Below are positions 11,316 to 23,481 of a stretch of 64,000 nucleotides of DNA, in pieces. Numbering within the stretch: position 1 is the stretch's first letter; every line of letters begins with the position of its first letter. Under the pieces are notes generated by a model. The model was not told the DNA's origin. It saw only the letters and a list, made by a program, of their open reading frames with translations, and searched no databases. Position numbers and translations under genes: made by a program. The stretch comes from Akanthomyces muscarius (Eukaryota; Ascomycota; Sordariomycetes; Hypocreales; Cordycipitaceae), in assembly GCF_028009165.1 (NCBI RefSeq), contig NC_079245.1:2852001-2916000 (forward strand), read 5' to 3'.

Positions 11316-11553
11316 GGAAAGCAGTGCGGGCGATGATTATGAACCGAAAAAGCATGGAACTGGCACGGCGTTTGGGGGCGTATTATTCTACAATCAATCT
11401 AGATTTCTTTTTTTTTCCTTTTCATATAAAGAAAAAACAATACCACGTCACTTTTCTTGTTACGAGGTGAGGGATGACTTGGATGGGGCAGCAAACTTTT
11501 ATTGGCTTTCTAACCTCATCATACGTTAAATCATGTCTACTTGGACCCTTTCT

Positions 11554-13747
11554 CTACTCGGGCTTCATGGTGGGAAACGCCAGCACCTCTCTGATGCTGT
11601 GGTTGTCGGTCAGGAACATCATCATGCGGTCAATGCCCATGCCCCAGCCGCCGGTGGGCGGGAGACCGTACTCGAGAGCCTTGCAGAAAGTCTCGTCTAC
11701 GACCTGCGCCTCGTCGTCGCCCTGGGCCTTTTGGTTGGCCTGCTCCTCGAAGCGGAGACGCTGCTCGGTAGCGACGTTCAACTCGGTGTAGCTTTAAAAG
11801 AAAAAGGTCAGTACGTGCGCGTGAGGATCAGAAAGGAGAGATGACTTACGCGTTGCAGATTTCCTTGGTGGCGACAAAGCACTCGAAACGCTCGCAGAGA
11901 CCGGGGATGGAGCGGTGACTCTTGGCCAGAGGAGACATCATCTTGGGGTGGCCAAAGATGAAGGTAGGGCTTATCTGCGGGGGTGTCAGTATAAACTGCT
12001 CATAAACCGGGGGAAGTGTAGAGTTGTGCGTACGCATTGAGACTCGAGGTACTCGCCACAAAGGGCGTCGAGCATACGGGCATTGGTCAGGGGAGGGTTG
12101 CACTCGACGCCCGTCTTGATCAGGACCTTCTTGAGAAACTCGCCCGTCTCGGCAGTGTGGAGGACGTCGCCGGTGGGGAACTTTTCGCCCGTGGCCTCCT
12201 CGAGGGCGGGTATCATGTCAATCCGGCGCCAGGGGCCCTCCCAGTTGATCTCGAGCTCCTCGCCCTTGGAGTTGTGGTACTTGGTGACGTAGGTGCCGTG
12301 GACGTGCTTGACGAGACCCGAGACCAGCTCCTCGGTCATCTTCATGAGGTCGTAGACATCAGCATATGCCATGTAAAACTCCAGAGTGGTGAATTCTATA
12401 CAGGTCAGTAAAAATCGTTCTCGTTTTGGGGGAGCGTTGGGTTAAACAAACCAGGGTTGTGGGTTAGATCCATGCTCTCGTTGCGGAACTGGCGACCCAT
12501 CTCGTACACGCGGTCCAGGCCACCGACGACGAGCATCTTGAGGTACAGCTCGGGGGCGATGCGCAGGAACATGTCCATGTTGAGGTCGTTGTGGTGGGTG
12601 ATGAAGGGCTTGGCGGTGGCGCCGCCGGCAATCGTGTTGAGCATGGGGGTCTGCACCGAGACAAAGTCGCGGTCGTCGAACCAGCGGCGGATGTAGGTGT
12701 CGACCTTGGCGCGGGTGATGAGGACGTTGCGGGCGTTTTCGTTCATCATGAGATCGAGGTAGCGCTGGCGGAAGCGCTGCTCGGCATTCTTGAAGCCGTA
12801 GTGGTCATCGGGGATCTGCCATGGTTAGCGAGGGCTCTACGGACAGGGGAGGACTGATTGAAGAGAGAAGAAGATGTACCTGGTGCAGGCAAGGAGACAG
12901 GAGGATAAGCTCGCCGGCGGCAATGGACAGCTCGCCGGAGAACTCGCCCTGGCCCTGCTTGGTCTTGGGGTTGGTACGGGTCGGGTAACCGCGGATGCCG
13001 ACAATGTCGCCACGGCGAATGTTGACGTGCTGGTCCTCGAAGCTGGGGACGCCTTCACCCAGGTGGTCGGCCTGAGCGAGGACCTGGAGTCTGGTACCCT
13101 GCGCATGGTTAGTACAGTGTCTGGCAGCGGGCGTGTTTGTTTGCTAGTGGCACGTACGTTGGAGCGGAGGTCGTAGAAGAAGAGCTTGCTGCCAGCGGCG
13201 CGACGGACGTATATTCTGCCGGCGAGGGCAAGGGACTTGCTCTTGTCGATTTCGCCATTCTTGAGGTGCGAAAATTCCTTTTCAAAGTTGCGAATGTCGT
13301 AGGTGACTTCGAACTGGGGATGCTGTTAGTAGCCGTTGTGGCTGTTTGCATAACGGTGGGCAAACCTTGTAAGGGTAGGCCTTGCCCTGCTCGTGGAGCT
13401 CGTTGACGGTTCGTGAGCGGATTTCAAAGTACTGTCAATTGTTAGCATTTATTTCAAGAATCCTTCTCAAGACATCGTGACGGGCATCGGCCGCCTACCT
13501 GGTTGGGGGTCAGATCCTTCTCGGCAGCCTCAGAGCTGCCAGCAGCCTTCTTGCCGGCGGGCGGGGGCGCACCCGACTTCTCGGCCTTTTCCTTCTTTGC
13601 GGCGTCGCGCTCGCGGGCCTTTTGGCGCTTCTTGAGCTCCGTCTTGGAGATCATCTCGCCAGTGACCTCGTCGAGGTGCAGCTTGCCGACGGCGGCGGCG
13701 GCCGCGTCAACGGGCGCCTCAGCGGCGGGGGGTTGGTTGTCAGCCAT
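11554..13747 (-). CDS. KRS1: Cytosolic lysyl-tRNA synthetase (class II)
   Basis: Eight exons: 13747-13499, 13431-13366, 13313-13158, 13098-12880, 12815-12452, 12395-12034, 11974-11850, 11791-11554; 592 aa, against 591 in yeast Krs1. A Lys/Arg/Ala-rich N-terminal helix ([20 protein letters not shown]) is the eukaryotic tRNA-binding extension. An OB-fold anticodon domain follows (about residues 100-250), then the class II core: motif 2 around [20 protein letters not shown] and motif 3 [12 protein letters not shown] near the end. It charges tRNA-Lys in the cytosol; no mitochondrial presequence is present. Two donors are weak (GTTTGC after exon 2, GTTTGT after exon 5), but frame and protein similarity fix them. 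Confidence 0.95.
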
Positions 13748-14497
13748 GATGGAAGGATGGGTATCAATTTCGGTGTCTGTGTCGTTTCGATTGCGTCGGC
13801 AGAAAGAATCGCTCGCGGCCGGCTGGATCGCGAGTCTTTATAATTGTGCGGCACGAGGGGTAAAATTGAGTCACAGAAAACAGCAGCGCAGAAAAATATC
13901 CCACCAGCGTCTTTGGTGTCCAAGGGAACCCCACCAACCATCAAAGACTGCCCGACTCACCCCTCCTTGGATGGGTGGGGCCGTCTGTCAACCCTACATT
14001 CAGTCGACAGTCCGTCGCAGTGGGAAACAACATTTGTCTGGTTGGTGGTGTGCATCAGTCGCTGTAAATGCTACTTCGACCGAGTTAGTGACTGCATCCC
14101 GGCTGCTTGTTGCTCATCGCGACCATTGACACTCGGCCACCTACCCCGCGGACCCCGCGACACCCTTGCACGCCGTTATCGCAGGCCTCGATGACTGTTA
14201 TCACAGCAGCAGGTCAACAACCCATCATCTAGACGCAGCTTCAAGATTAGAGGGCTTTACAGCTGACAATGGAATACGAAATACGAGTCGCGATTTAAAA
14301 TTATTAGAATCTTGGTAATCTTCATCACGGACTGTGTGCCAATACGGCGACGCACTCAGCACAGCTCTCAAAGTACTTAGGGATCGTATACATTGACATT
14401 TAATTCATTGCTGATTTTTCTTCCCATAGAACAAGAATTTGTCAAAATGTGGCGACTCGCAAACCAAATTTCTGCTCCAGACAGTCTCACCATCACC
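13748..14497. other. Intergenic, no gene seen
   Basis: Promoter of the lysyl-tRNA synthetase gene and 3' flank of the hydrolase gene. No supported reading frame. Confidence 0.45.
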
Positions 14498-15436
14498 TTA
14501 AGCAGCCTCTCCTAGGTGCTTCCTCAGAAAAGGAAGCACCTTTTCCAGCGCAGGCTTCACTGAGTCCGGCTTATCGTACAGGCTGTAATGCGACACGCCC
14601 GGAAGCACCACCAACTCCTTCTCCTTGGCTGTGGCGCGTCCATGAACCTCGAGTGCATCCCGGTACGCACCGAAGCCACCTGGGATATCGCCCACTACTA
14701 CCATAAAGGGCTTGGTCATGAGCACCTCGGCGTGGTTAAAAGCATCCCACGCCAGCGCCGAGCTGTTGTACGACAGCAAACCGCTGGCGCAGCCATTCGG
14801 CGCGCTTCCGCGCTCCGTCTTGTAGTAGTCTGTAGCCTCGACGAGATCCGGATCGGAGGTCGCCTTCTTCGCCTCAGCGACCGAAGCAGGCAGGTACTGC
14901 AGAATGTTGCGCTCCGCGCCCTGGGCCTCGGCTGTGCGCTGCTTTGCAATGGCTTCGAGAGTGCCGACAGGATTGAACTGGGCAAAGGACTCCCGCGACA
15001 GGCGCCCAAAGTTGACGGGTGTGATGCCGACGGAGCACTTGAAGCGGTAGTCGGTCATGCCGGCGTTGAGCGCGTAACCGCCGCCGCCGCAGATGCCCAG
15101 CACGCCGATGCGCTCCGCGTCGACGTACGGCAGCGTCTGGGCGTAGTCGACGACGGCGCGAAAGTCGGCGACGCGGAACTCGGGGTTCTCGATGAAGCGG
15201 GGCTGGCCACCAGAGGCACCCTGGAAAGAAGCATCGAAGGCGATGACGACAAATCCAGCCTCGGCCATGGCCTTGCCGTAGACATTGCCAGAGGTCTGCT
15301 CCTTGCACGAGCCAATGGGGTGGGCGGAGAGGACGAGGGCGTATTTCTTGGACTCTTCAAATTTGGGTGGGAAGTGAATATCCGCAGCCGTCTCCCAGCC
15401 AATGTTGGGGATGCTCACAGTCTTGATATTGGACAT
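14498..15436 (-). CDS. Alpha/beta hydrolase, dienelactone-hydrolase/YcjY-like
   Basis: Single exon, 312 aa, ATG at 15436; an upstream in-frame TTG is not a credible start. The fold is alpha/beta hydrolase: oxyanion-side motif LSAHPIGSCK, nucleophile elbow GICGGGG with cysteine (C116) where lipases have serine, and a C-terminal catalytic histidine in GVSHYSLYD. A Cys nucleophile in G-x-C-x-G is shared with dienelactone hydrolases. Similar single-domain fungal proteins are annotated as X-Pro dipeptidyl-peptidase-like or YcjY-like; substrates are mostly unknown. There is no signal peptide, so it is probably cytosolic. The neighbours give no pathway clue. Confidence 0.82.
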   Translation of the reverse strand: MSNIKTVSIPNIGWETAADIHFPPKFEESKKYALVLSAHPIGSCKEQTSGNVYGKAMAEAGFVVIAFDASFQGASGGQPRFIENPEFRVADFRAVVDYAQTLPYVDAERIGVLGICGGGGYALNAGMTDYRFKCSVGITPVNFGRLSRESFAQFNPVGTLEAIAKQRTAEAQGAERNILQYLPASVAEAKKATSDPDLVEATDYYKTERGSAPNGCASGLLSYNSSALAWDAFNHAEVLMTKPFMVVVGDIPGGFGAYRDALEVHGRATAKEKELVVLPGVSHYSLYDKPDSVKPALEKVLPFLRKHLGEAA

Positions 15437-16820
15437 TGTGATGTGCAGTGTGCTGTGACGCTTAAACAAGGCGGTAGTGAGCAAGTGTCAATCTTGTAGA
15501 TTTGCTGTATCTGTGCTGATGTGTTTCTGTCGTGAGAATATGTCTTGAGATGCAGAACGATGAAGAAAAGTATGAACCGGGCGTCGTCCATTTTTGTACT
15601 TAATTACGACGTGGGCTCATATCTAACTTTCCACGGACTCCCTGATCTTCGACTGCCGAACGATTCGGCCCCACAGCCGAAAAGCTTCGCCATTTTCGGA
15701 ATCTCACGTCTTTGAGATTATGTCCGCCGCCACGCTGCCATTTCTTTGAAACATCCGCTCTGCTAACGCCGATTCTTAGCGGAATCATGGCCATTGCGAA
15801 ACTTCTTCGGATTTTAACGCGTGTAGTTGGGAGTGGCAAAAGCCTCTGCGCCGCTGTCTCCGACTGTTTATCGGCAATGAGGGGCGCTTCGGCGTCCTGC
15901 ACTGGGACCTCGTGGCGCCTAGTTTTCGGACTCTAGATACTGTGACATTTTCATGGCTCAAGACAACAAAAAGGCTTATAATTCGAAGATGAATATACGG
16001 CGTGTGATCCATATCAGATGCATCTCCATTTGCTCCGTGAGGACAAATCTCGCGACCGACGACAATTTGATGATGCAGTGGTGGTGGCACCGCGCGAGAC
16101 CCCGCGAGCCAAAGCCACTTTTGCAGGAAATTAAATCGGGTTAGTCCAAGCTCTTTGTTGGTCACTTTCTCTGAATTGTCTCTCAAGTTGCCTTTTGCAC
16201 CGTATTGCGACCGCCATACGGAGGGTAACAGCTTCAATAGATAGGCATCATCAATGGCCGAGGACTCTCCACAGTCATTGAGAGCATTCAATACACGTGT
16301 GGAAAACGGCGAGCCCTATGTCAGTGTAAGCTTCGGGTTATCAAAGCCGCGACTCGGACTTGCAGTGTTCTGGTCTGCGCTTTCTGTAGACATTTCATCT
16401 TCGCAGTAGAGTGGTACTGCGTCACAGTGCTCGCTCGTTTAGAGAAGCGGTAAGGGACAAGAGGAGAAAAGCAAATCTCGTGTTTGAAGCGGCTGAGGAG
16501 GAGGCTGAAGAAATCTGGCACAGAGAATCCGCTTGCCAGGCTAAGCTGCAGGTTTCACTTCAGCTCAGCCATGCTTACGCTCCCGATGTTCTGCAGCATT
16601 TTCATAAACGTTTTCGTAGCATATTTCGTGGAGCGAGTTGCCATCTATATGTGCATCCAGAATAGAATTTCAGACCCAAAACAGCACCAAGTCTTATTCA
16701 CGGAACGTTTCACGAAATATCCGATGGCCGGCTTGAGAGAGCAAACATGAGCTGTCGTTCGCCTTCTGGATACGAAAATCCCAGTGAAGTCGCCTCATAA
16801 TATAAAAAAGACACAGAAAA
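15437..16820. other. Intergenic, no supported gene
   Basis: About 1.4 kb. The longest frame (minus strand, 15785-16291) starts at TTG, has no domain and no splice support. The region is mildly AT-rich. Confidence 0.45.
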
Positions 16821-18073
16821 CTATGGCGAGCGATCTTCCACCGGCGGCCAGGTTCGAGGAATTGTGCACACGCACTCTCGCTGTACCTGACCGTCCTGAC
16901 GACCGACCTTGAGGCACGCTACACGATCCGGGCTGCCTTCGACCGGCTCCCACACAAGCGGAGCCAGAGGGAAAGATGAATATCCACCGTCCCAATCAAC
17001 AATATCCTTCAAGACAGGGTCAAGAACAGGAGCCTTGCCAAACGCATAGTCAAGGTCTCCACCGTACGCCTTGGGGATGTTGCACTTGTCAATCGCCTCC
17101 TCCAACGCAGATTTCGCCTCGCTAGGGCCGACGATGCGAATCTTGGAGACCGTGACGGGGTCCAGCCAGCCCTTTATCCAGCTAAACACCGTGCCGAAAA
17201 AAGACGGCGCGCCCACGATGAAGATGCTGCCGAGCGTCTCGGGGTAGTACGCCGACACGAGGCAGGCCAGCGTGCGTATGTGGCTCTTGAGGCTCCAGAA
17301 CTGCAAGATGCTGATGCCGGAGAAGTCGATAATGTACGTGCTCAGCGTGACGGGCACTTCGGGGTGCTTGCGGTCCGGCAGCTGGGTTGCGAGCGGCTGG
17401 GTGAAGCGAAGCAGGTTGTCGAGCAAGGCCGCGAAGCAAACGAGGCCTGTCGACGTCTCCTCGTCCTTTTTCGCCAGGGAAAAGTCGGGTCTCGCAGTGA
17501 CCTCTTCGCTCACTGCCACCACTTGGCCATTCAGTGTCTGAGGGGCATAGACATACAAAGGCGCGCCGAGGCGATCTCGTCGGCCCGTCCACTGTGGGTA
17601 CTTTTGCACAAACTGTTAGCATTGTGCTGAGACTCAGTCCGTCAATTATAGCCGGATTCCGAAATTCGAGGCACACACAAGATTACGCAGCTGCTTGTAG
17701 GCTTCAATGTCAATGGTCTCGTACACGGTGTTGATTTGGTTGACCTGGCGCCAAGTCTCTGTGTCGTTGAACTGCGTGTAAGCCGCCTCAGCATCCCATC
17801 TACGGGCGCGAAGAAAGCGGCTATTAATGCAAACTTGTCAGAAGCTATTTACAGCTGGCTCTTTAAAGCCTAGCATTGCCAACTCGGCACTTACAGCAGC
17901 TTTATGTCTTGCAAGGGTGTTGCCGTCTGAAAGTCCGCGTAACCTCGCTGTACTACAAGGCTTCTGAAGCCGTGTAGAGCTTCCTGCTGATGCTCGTCTA
18001 GAGAGCCGTAATGGCCATTGAGATCTCGAGGCACCGCATTTCTGTTGACCGTTTCACTTCTGGTAGGGGCCAT
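16821..18073 (-). CDS. Sec14-like CRAL-TRIO lipid-transfer protein
   Basis: Three exons: 18073-17895, 17820-17679, 17600-16821; 366 aa. The N-terminal CRAL-TRIO_N helix bundle reads from LDEHQQEALHGFRSLV to LLRFLRARRWDAEAAY, spanning the first junction. The SEC14 domain (about residues 105-300) begins YPQWTGRRDRLGAPLYVY and includes FSGISILQFWSLKSH and YYPETLGSIFIVGAPSFF, the hydrophobic gate region. Such proteins bind and exchange phosphatidylinositol with another lipid and act in lipid signalling or Golgi traffic. The second intron uses an unusual GTGTGT donor but has a good TGCTAAC branch site. There is no signal peptide or membrane helix. Confidence 0.9.
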
Positions 18074-19550
18074 GGCTATCCGCTGCAAAGCGTCAGTTCA
18101 GGCCAATTGCCAAGACCAGAATGGAGCAATGCATGGCGCTCGGCGGTCAGGATTGTACTAACAATTTTTTTTAAGGTTTGCGCGCTGATGATTTTAGCAG
18201 ATGACGATATAGGGGTGATTCGGTTCGGAGTTTTATAGCTTTAGATCAGTTGCGGAGAAGGGAATAGATTATATGTGCATAGCCCATACGAGGACGTAGG
18301 GCAGGGCAGTAAGGCGTCAAAGAAATGCTGGCAAAGGCTGATGCTAATGAGACCACTGTATGTTGAGAACAACGGATCCGGTGATATATCAGCCAAATCA
18401 AATGGCCATGGGCTTCTCTATATACCTGTGTTAGTCGTCCGAGGTCGCTGCAAAAGGCTTTCGTTGATGTCTCGGATCAGCCCGCGCAGTTGCGACGGTT
18501 GGTGTAGTACATACTAAGCAGATGCCCAATCGATACCCGGTCGCGAGTGCTTGGCAATTTGTCCCTTGGTAGTTATCTTATTGTGCAGTTTTTTTAAATT
18601 GGTATTTCCGTTCTTCTGCTTCTTCATTGCTCATTCTACTTCCCTCGGCCCCCAATCTTCGTCGTGGGCCAGCGGGAGCGGGAGTAACGGCCATCCCGTT
18701 CTGGCTCACATAGCTCAGGCCACCGCATTTCAAGCCCCATCCATCGTGAATCTGATCATACCAAAGCGCTTTGCGCCTTTGATTGGCTGGAGCAATTTTA
18801 GGTCCCCATGCCGGGAACCACCTTCTATTTATCTGAGATGGATAGGGACGGGGACTACCCAGTCCGCCCACGGTCTTGGTCTTCAGAGCGCGGTTCACTC
18901 CACCTGTATAGTAGACGGCATGCTGTTAAATAGCTCATGTTTTAAGATTCTTCAAGTTTATTCTGCGCTTATTTCGACCGCATAGGAGACTCGTCTTGTA
19001 GATTGAGTCGGTACCACTCGTGAAATTTAGAACTAGGCTGGCTTCCATGCCCGCTGCGGCGACTTTCTACCGCAGGTGGTGAGTAGTCGTGTACAGCCTT
19101 TGGGCTAGCTGAACTCCGGAAGAGCGGCTGGCCAGAAAAGGCTTATATGCAGCAGAACGCCGCAATATACAATGCATTGCTGCCGGGTGGTAGGAATGGG
19201 GCTGTTTCTAATACGGTACCTGCACGGGCTGCATATTAAGTGATGAAATGCTACGCTACTAGTCAGCCGCAATCCCGGCGTCAGCGGCAGCCCGGCACGG
19301 GGAAGAGACATAGGGCTTCTCTAAAAAGGAACACCGATTCAGCTAGGATAAATGCAGCGCTGGCTAGTGCTGATAAAATTCTGCAGTATTTCGATCGATT
19401 CACTATGCGTATATATGTGTATGCCTCGCGCTGCCGTACACTGGCGCTCCAGGAGCCATCACTAAAGTGTTCCTGTTGCACAAGAAAAGCCTATTAACCT
19501 TCAAGCCTCAACCTTTTAGATAAAGGAGTCTTCACCAACCTTCCGAAACC
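18074..19550. other. Intergenic divergent region, no supported gene
   Basis: About 1.5 kb between the divergent starts of the Sec14-like and oxidase genes. Only short frames without features. Confidence 0.45.
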
Positions 19551-21511
19551 ATGCCACGCCGAGTTTTTTGGGTGGGCTCGGTTTTTGCGCTATGCATCGG
19601 CGGTGCGATCTCCCAAGCGAACGGAACCCAGGCTGTCCGCAATGAGTCCTCTGGTAAGACTACTACGCTTTTACAAGTATCCCCTTCATTCATCATAGTC
19701 TAACACTGAAAAGCTTCAATTTCCATGACCGAAGCCAACGGTTTCGATCCTCTCGGAGTCTGGTACGCGGGCGTCGAGGCGCTGTCGCAAAAGGAGCCCA
19801 GCACCACAGATGTCAAGGCCGCCAAACACAAGAATATTGGCATTGTTGGGGCCGGCATGTCAGGCATGATGACATACCTTGTTCTCCATGAAGCGGGCTT
19901 TGATAACTTGACTATTCTCGAAGCTGCCGACCGCCTGGGTGGTCGTGTACATACAAGCTACCTCACCGGAGGACCCTCGGACTACTCGTACCAGGAACTC
20001 GGAGCGATGCGTTTGCCAGTCGACTATATCGACAACAGCGGGAATAGCCACAAGATTAGCGACACAAAACTTGTCTTATTTCTCATCGATGAAATGAACA
20101 AGCGCAACAAAGGAGATGCCAAGCTCAAAGTCGACCTAATCCCGTGGATCGACTACAATGAGAATGGACTGCAGTACTTTCACGGCATTCGGACAGCTAG
20201 CGGTCTTCCCCCAACAATAAAGCAAATCTCGAAGAACTCGTCGTTGACGGTACCTGTTATTTTGGACGCAGAAACCAAGGCAATAAGCAGGAAGCTGAAC
20301 AAGAATCTGCCCGACGACGCCTTCATGATCGCCATGGCCAAGAACATGTACCAAGCTCACAGAAAATGGAACGATAATGGGCTCGGTGGCCAGCCGGGAG
20401 ATCGATGGACCGAGTTCTCCTATCTATCCCAGTATCTGAAGGGCAGTCTCAACAGCACAGACATGCTGGACAGCCAAGGAGATCCCCGAGGGAGCTTTTG
20501 GGAGTACGTGTACGACGTCATGTATGAGAGCGCTAATGCATACAAGACCATCGACGGAGGATTTAGCCGGTTACCGTTATCTTTTGTGCCGCTGGTAGGC
20601 GACAACACTCAGATGGGCATCAAGGTGGAGCGAGCCAAATACGCAGACGACAAGGTCACGCTCCAGTGGAAGCACAGCTTCAAGGACCGCGACTTTCAAA
20701 ACTCGACCTTTGACTATGCCGTCATCTCTGCTCCCTTTACCGTGGTCCGCCAATGGCGCCTCCCCGACATTGACGTCACCATGGCCAACGCCATCGACAA
20801 TCTCATCTACGACACGTCGTGCAAGGTGGCGCTTGAGTACTCGGAGCGCTTCTGGGAAAAGTACGCCACCCCCATCTACGGCGGCTGCAGCACGCAGACG
20901 GACATTCCCGGTATTGCATTCGTCTGCTACCCCTCGTACAACATCAACGGGACGGGCCCGGCCAGCATCCTGGCGTCATACCTGGAAGGGTCCGTGAATC
21001 ACGAAATGACGAGGATGATTACAATGTCGGACGAGGAGCACGCGCAGTACGTGCTGGATGCCATGACGGAGATTCACGGCGAGCACACGCGCGCGCTGTA
21101 CACGGGCAAGTTTGTGAGGAAGTGCTGGGCTCTGGACCCTCTGGCCGCGGGCGCCTGGGCGAATCCTTCGGCTGGGCAGCATGAGCTGTACATTCCCGAG
21201 TATTTCAAGGTGCACAAGAATGTGAGTTTAAGCTGGCGACAGTTGGAGACGGTAGTCCCAAGAGCGGCTGGATTCTTCTTTCTTACTAACGAGGGCGGCA
21301 GATGATCTTTGTTGGTGAGCATACCTCTTACACGCATGGCTGGATCGCGAGCGCCCTGGATTCGGGCATTCGCGGCGGCGTGCAACTGCTTCTGGGTACG
21401 TGTTTGGCGAAGCTCCTATTGCAAAAGTGATGATTATGCTAACGAGGAATTCTAGAGTTGGGTCTTGTCGACGAGGCCAAGGCGGCGGTCAAAAAATGGC
21501 TAGTGAGGTAG
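19551..21511 (+). CDS. Secreted flavin L-amino-acid oxidase
   Basis: Four exons: 19551-19653, 19714-21221, 21302-21395, 21456-21511; 586 aa. Exon 1 encodes a signal peptide (MPRRVFWVGSVFALCIGGAIS). The FAD dinucleotide motif is NIGIVGAGMSG (GAGMSG at 80-85), followed by LEAADRLGGRVHT, the second FAD contact. The C-terminal FAD motif GEHTSYTHGWIASALDSG lies in exon 3. It belongs to the monoamine oxidase/L-amino-acid oxidase family, which oxidises L-amino acids to 2-oxoacids with release of ammonia and hydrogen peroxide; secreted fungal members are nitrogen-scavenging or antimicrobial. Substrate is not readable. The last exon is uncertain: a further intron from 21500 or 21509 to about 21577 would replace the last few residues. 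Confidence 0.88.
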
Positions 21512-22078
21512 GCTTTGCACTCACATGGTCGCGCGTCCAGGCAATGTTGGAAGCGTCTTCTTCTTCTGATATTCTAGCGAGATGATATTTTCACATTCTT
21601 CTTCATGGTCAGTGCTTTTAGAGAGTAGCTGCTAGAGAGCCTTGACCGATGGTATGGCAAATTCACATTTGTTGTATTTGTATTATTCTCACCCTGCTGT
21701 GGTATACAAATATATGCATATACAATGCTCCTTATACCGCGTTCTGCCCCTCAGCCCATTCCGTGTTCGCCCAGATGGGAGAAATCTACTCAATCGATAG
21801 CACCATGAGCGCTTGCGCAAGAGATTCTCTTTTCGTCAGTTTAGTCTACATGATTTTGTTAATCCAGCTACACTTTTTTGCGCCAGCGCCTCGTACGCCT
21901 GCCAAGGGCGCGAACGACGTCTCACGCCGTCCCGCACTGGAGCCGTCATGGTTAGCCCCGTTCCCAGACAACTGGGCCACTAACAACTACACTTTCTCTC
22001 TCTTTTAGATTTCTCTTGACGTTTTTCTTAACTCTTGCTGTGTTTTATATAGATTGCCAGATATTTGCCCTCCCAAAA
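21512..22078. other. Intergenic, promoter of the ACC-synthase-like gene
   Basis: 567 bp between two co-oriented genes; AT-rich in the middle. No separate gene seen. Confidence 0.45.
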
Positions 22079-23347
22079 ATGTCCCTCTCAAAGCGCGCCG
22101 TTGCGCAGAGCATCCCCAACCCCGTCTTCGACGTCCTCTGCAACCTCTGGCACCCCTCCTCCAACCCCAACGGCTACCTCTCGCTGGGCATCGCCGAAAA
22201 CACACTCATGCACGGCGTGCTCGGCTCGCACATCCAATCCAGCGTCGCATCGCTCCCCGAGTCGGCGTTCACCTACTGCGACGGCTACCAGCGGCTCGGC
22301 CGGGCCCTCGCGCGCTTCCTCACGCGGCACCTGCAGCCCGTGGCGCCGCTGACCCCCGCGCACCTGTTCGTCGTCAACGGGTGCACCACGGGCATCGAGA
22401 GCCTCGCGCTGTGCTGCGCGGACCCCGGCGACTACGTCCTGCTCGGCCGGCCGTACTACACGGCGTTTCTCGACGACGCGACGCTGCGCACGGGCGCGCG
22501 CATCGCAGAGGTCAGCTACCCGGACGGCGAGGATCCGCTGGGCCCAGACTGCGTGCGGCGCTACGAGGACCGGATCCTCGCGATCCAGGCGGACGGCGGC
22601 AAAGTCGGCGTGCTGATTCTATGTCACCCGCACAATCCCCTCGGGCGATGCTATCCGCGAGAGGTCCTCGTCGACTTCATGAGGTTGTGCGAAAAGTACG
22701 CGCTGCATCTCATCAGCGATGAAATCTACGCCCTGTCTACATTCAGCAACACCCTCGACACGCACCCGCCTCCGACGCCGTTCCAGTCGATCCTCTCTAT
22801 AGATCCAGAGGGCGTCATCGACCCGGCGCGCGTGCACGTCCTCTGGGGCATGTCCAAGGATTTCGGCGCCAACGGCCTCCGGATGGGCGTCGTCGTCTCG
22901 CAGCACAACCCGGCCCTGCACGCAGCTCTGCAGCCGACGGGCCTGTTTGGCAGCATCTCGTCGCTCACCGAGCACGCCGTCACCTGCATCCTCGAGGACG
23001 ACGCGTGGGTTGAGGCCTATGTGCGGGAGAACCGGCGGCTGCTGGGCGAGCGCCACGCCGAGGTGGCGACGTGGGCGCGGACGCACGGCATCGAGTACGC
23101 GGCCGGCGCCAACGCGGGCTTCTTCATCTGGCTGAACCTGGGCGCCAAGTATCTGGCGCACCATCCAGAGGCGCAGGGAGGCGACGTGGATCATTTGACC
23201 ATGGACGCGCTGCTCGAGAGTAAAGTGTTTCTGGCGGCGGGATTCCGGTTCGGCGCCGACGAGCCGGGGTGGTTCCGGATCGTGTACTCGCACGACAAGG
23301 CGTTTCTGGAGCTGGGACTGGCGCGGATCTTGGGAGCATTGACCTGA
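22079..23347 (+). CDS. ACC-synthase-like PLP enzyme (aminotransferase class I/II)
   Basis: Single exon, 422 aa, ATG at 22079; an upstream in-frame TTG is not used. Fold-type I PLP features: YLSLGIAENTLM near the N-terminus (ACC-synthase-like GLAEN motif), VVNGCTTGIESLA, LCHPHNPLGR, SDEIYALS and the Schiff-base lysine in WGMSKDFGANGLRMG (K260). The order and the SKDFG motif are closer to 1-aminocyclopropane-1-carboxylate synthase and its fungal relatives than to ordinary transaminases. Fungal members may make ACC, be beta/gamma-eliminating enzymes, or serve secondary metabolism; activity cannot be read by eye. It lies 0.57 kb downstream of, and co-oriented with, the amino-acid oxidase. GC content is clearly higher than in the flanks. 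Confidence 0.87.
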   Translation: MSLSKRAVAQSIPNPVFDVLCNLWHPSSNPNGYLSLGIAENTLMHGVLGSHIQSSVASLPESAFTYCDGYQRLGRALARFLTRHLQPVAPLTPAHLFVVNGCTTGIESLALCCADPGDYVLLGRPYYTAFLDDATLRTGARIAEVSYPDGEDPLGPDCVRRYEDRILAIQADGGKVGVLILCHPHNPLGRCYPREVLVDFMRLCEKYALHLISDEIYALSTFSNTLDTHPPPTPFQSILSIDPEGVIDPARVHVLWGMSKDFGANGLRMGVVVSQHNPALHAALQPTGLFGSISSLTEHAVTCILEDDAWVEAYVRENRRLLGERHAEVATWARTHGIEYAAGANAGFFIWLNLGAKYLAHHPEAQGGDVDHLTMDALLESKVFLAAGFRFGADEPGWFRIVYSHDKAFLELGLARILGALT

Positions 23348-23481
23348 ACACGAGGCCGAGTAGATTTACAAAAATCGAGAGAAATCACATGGTTCAAAGC
23401 AAAGGTAATTTTGATGAATTTTCGTTTCTTCTTTTACTAGTTTATGCTATGGGATTGTAGACCAAGAGCGGAATGGCAATT

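Noticed and set aside
15785..16291. Minus-strand 168-codon frame
   Set aside because: Begins with TTG, has no domain and no splice or promoter context.
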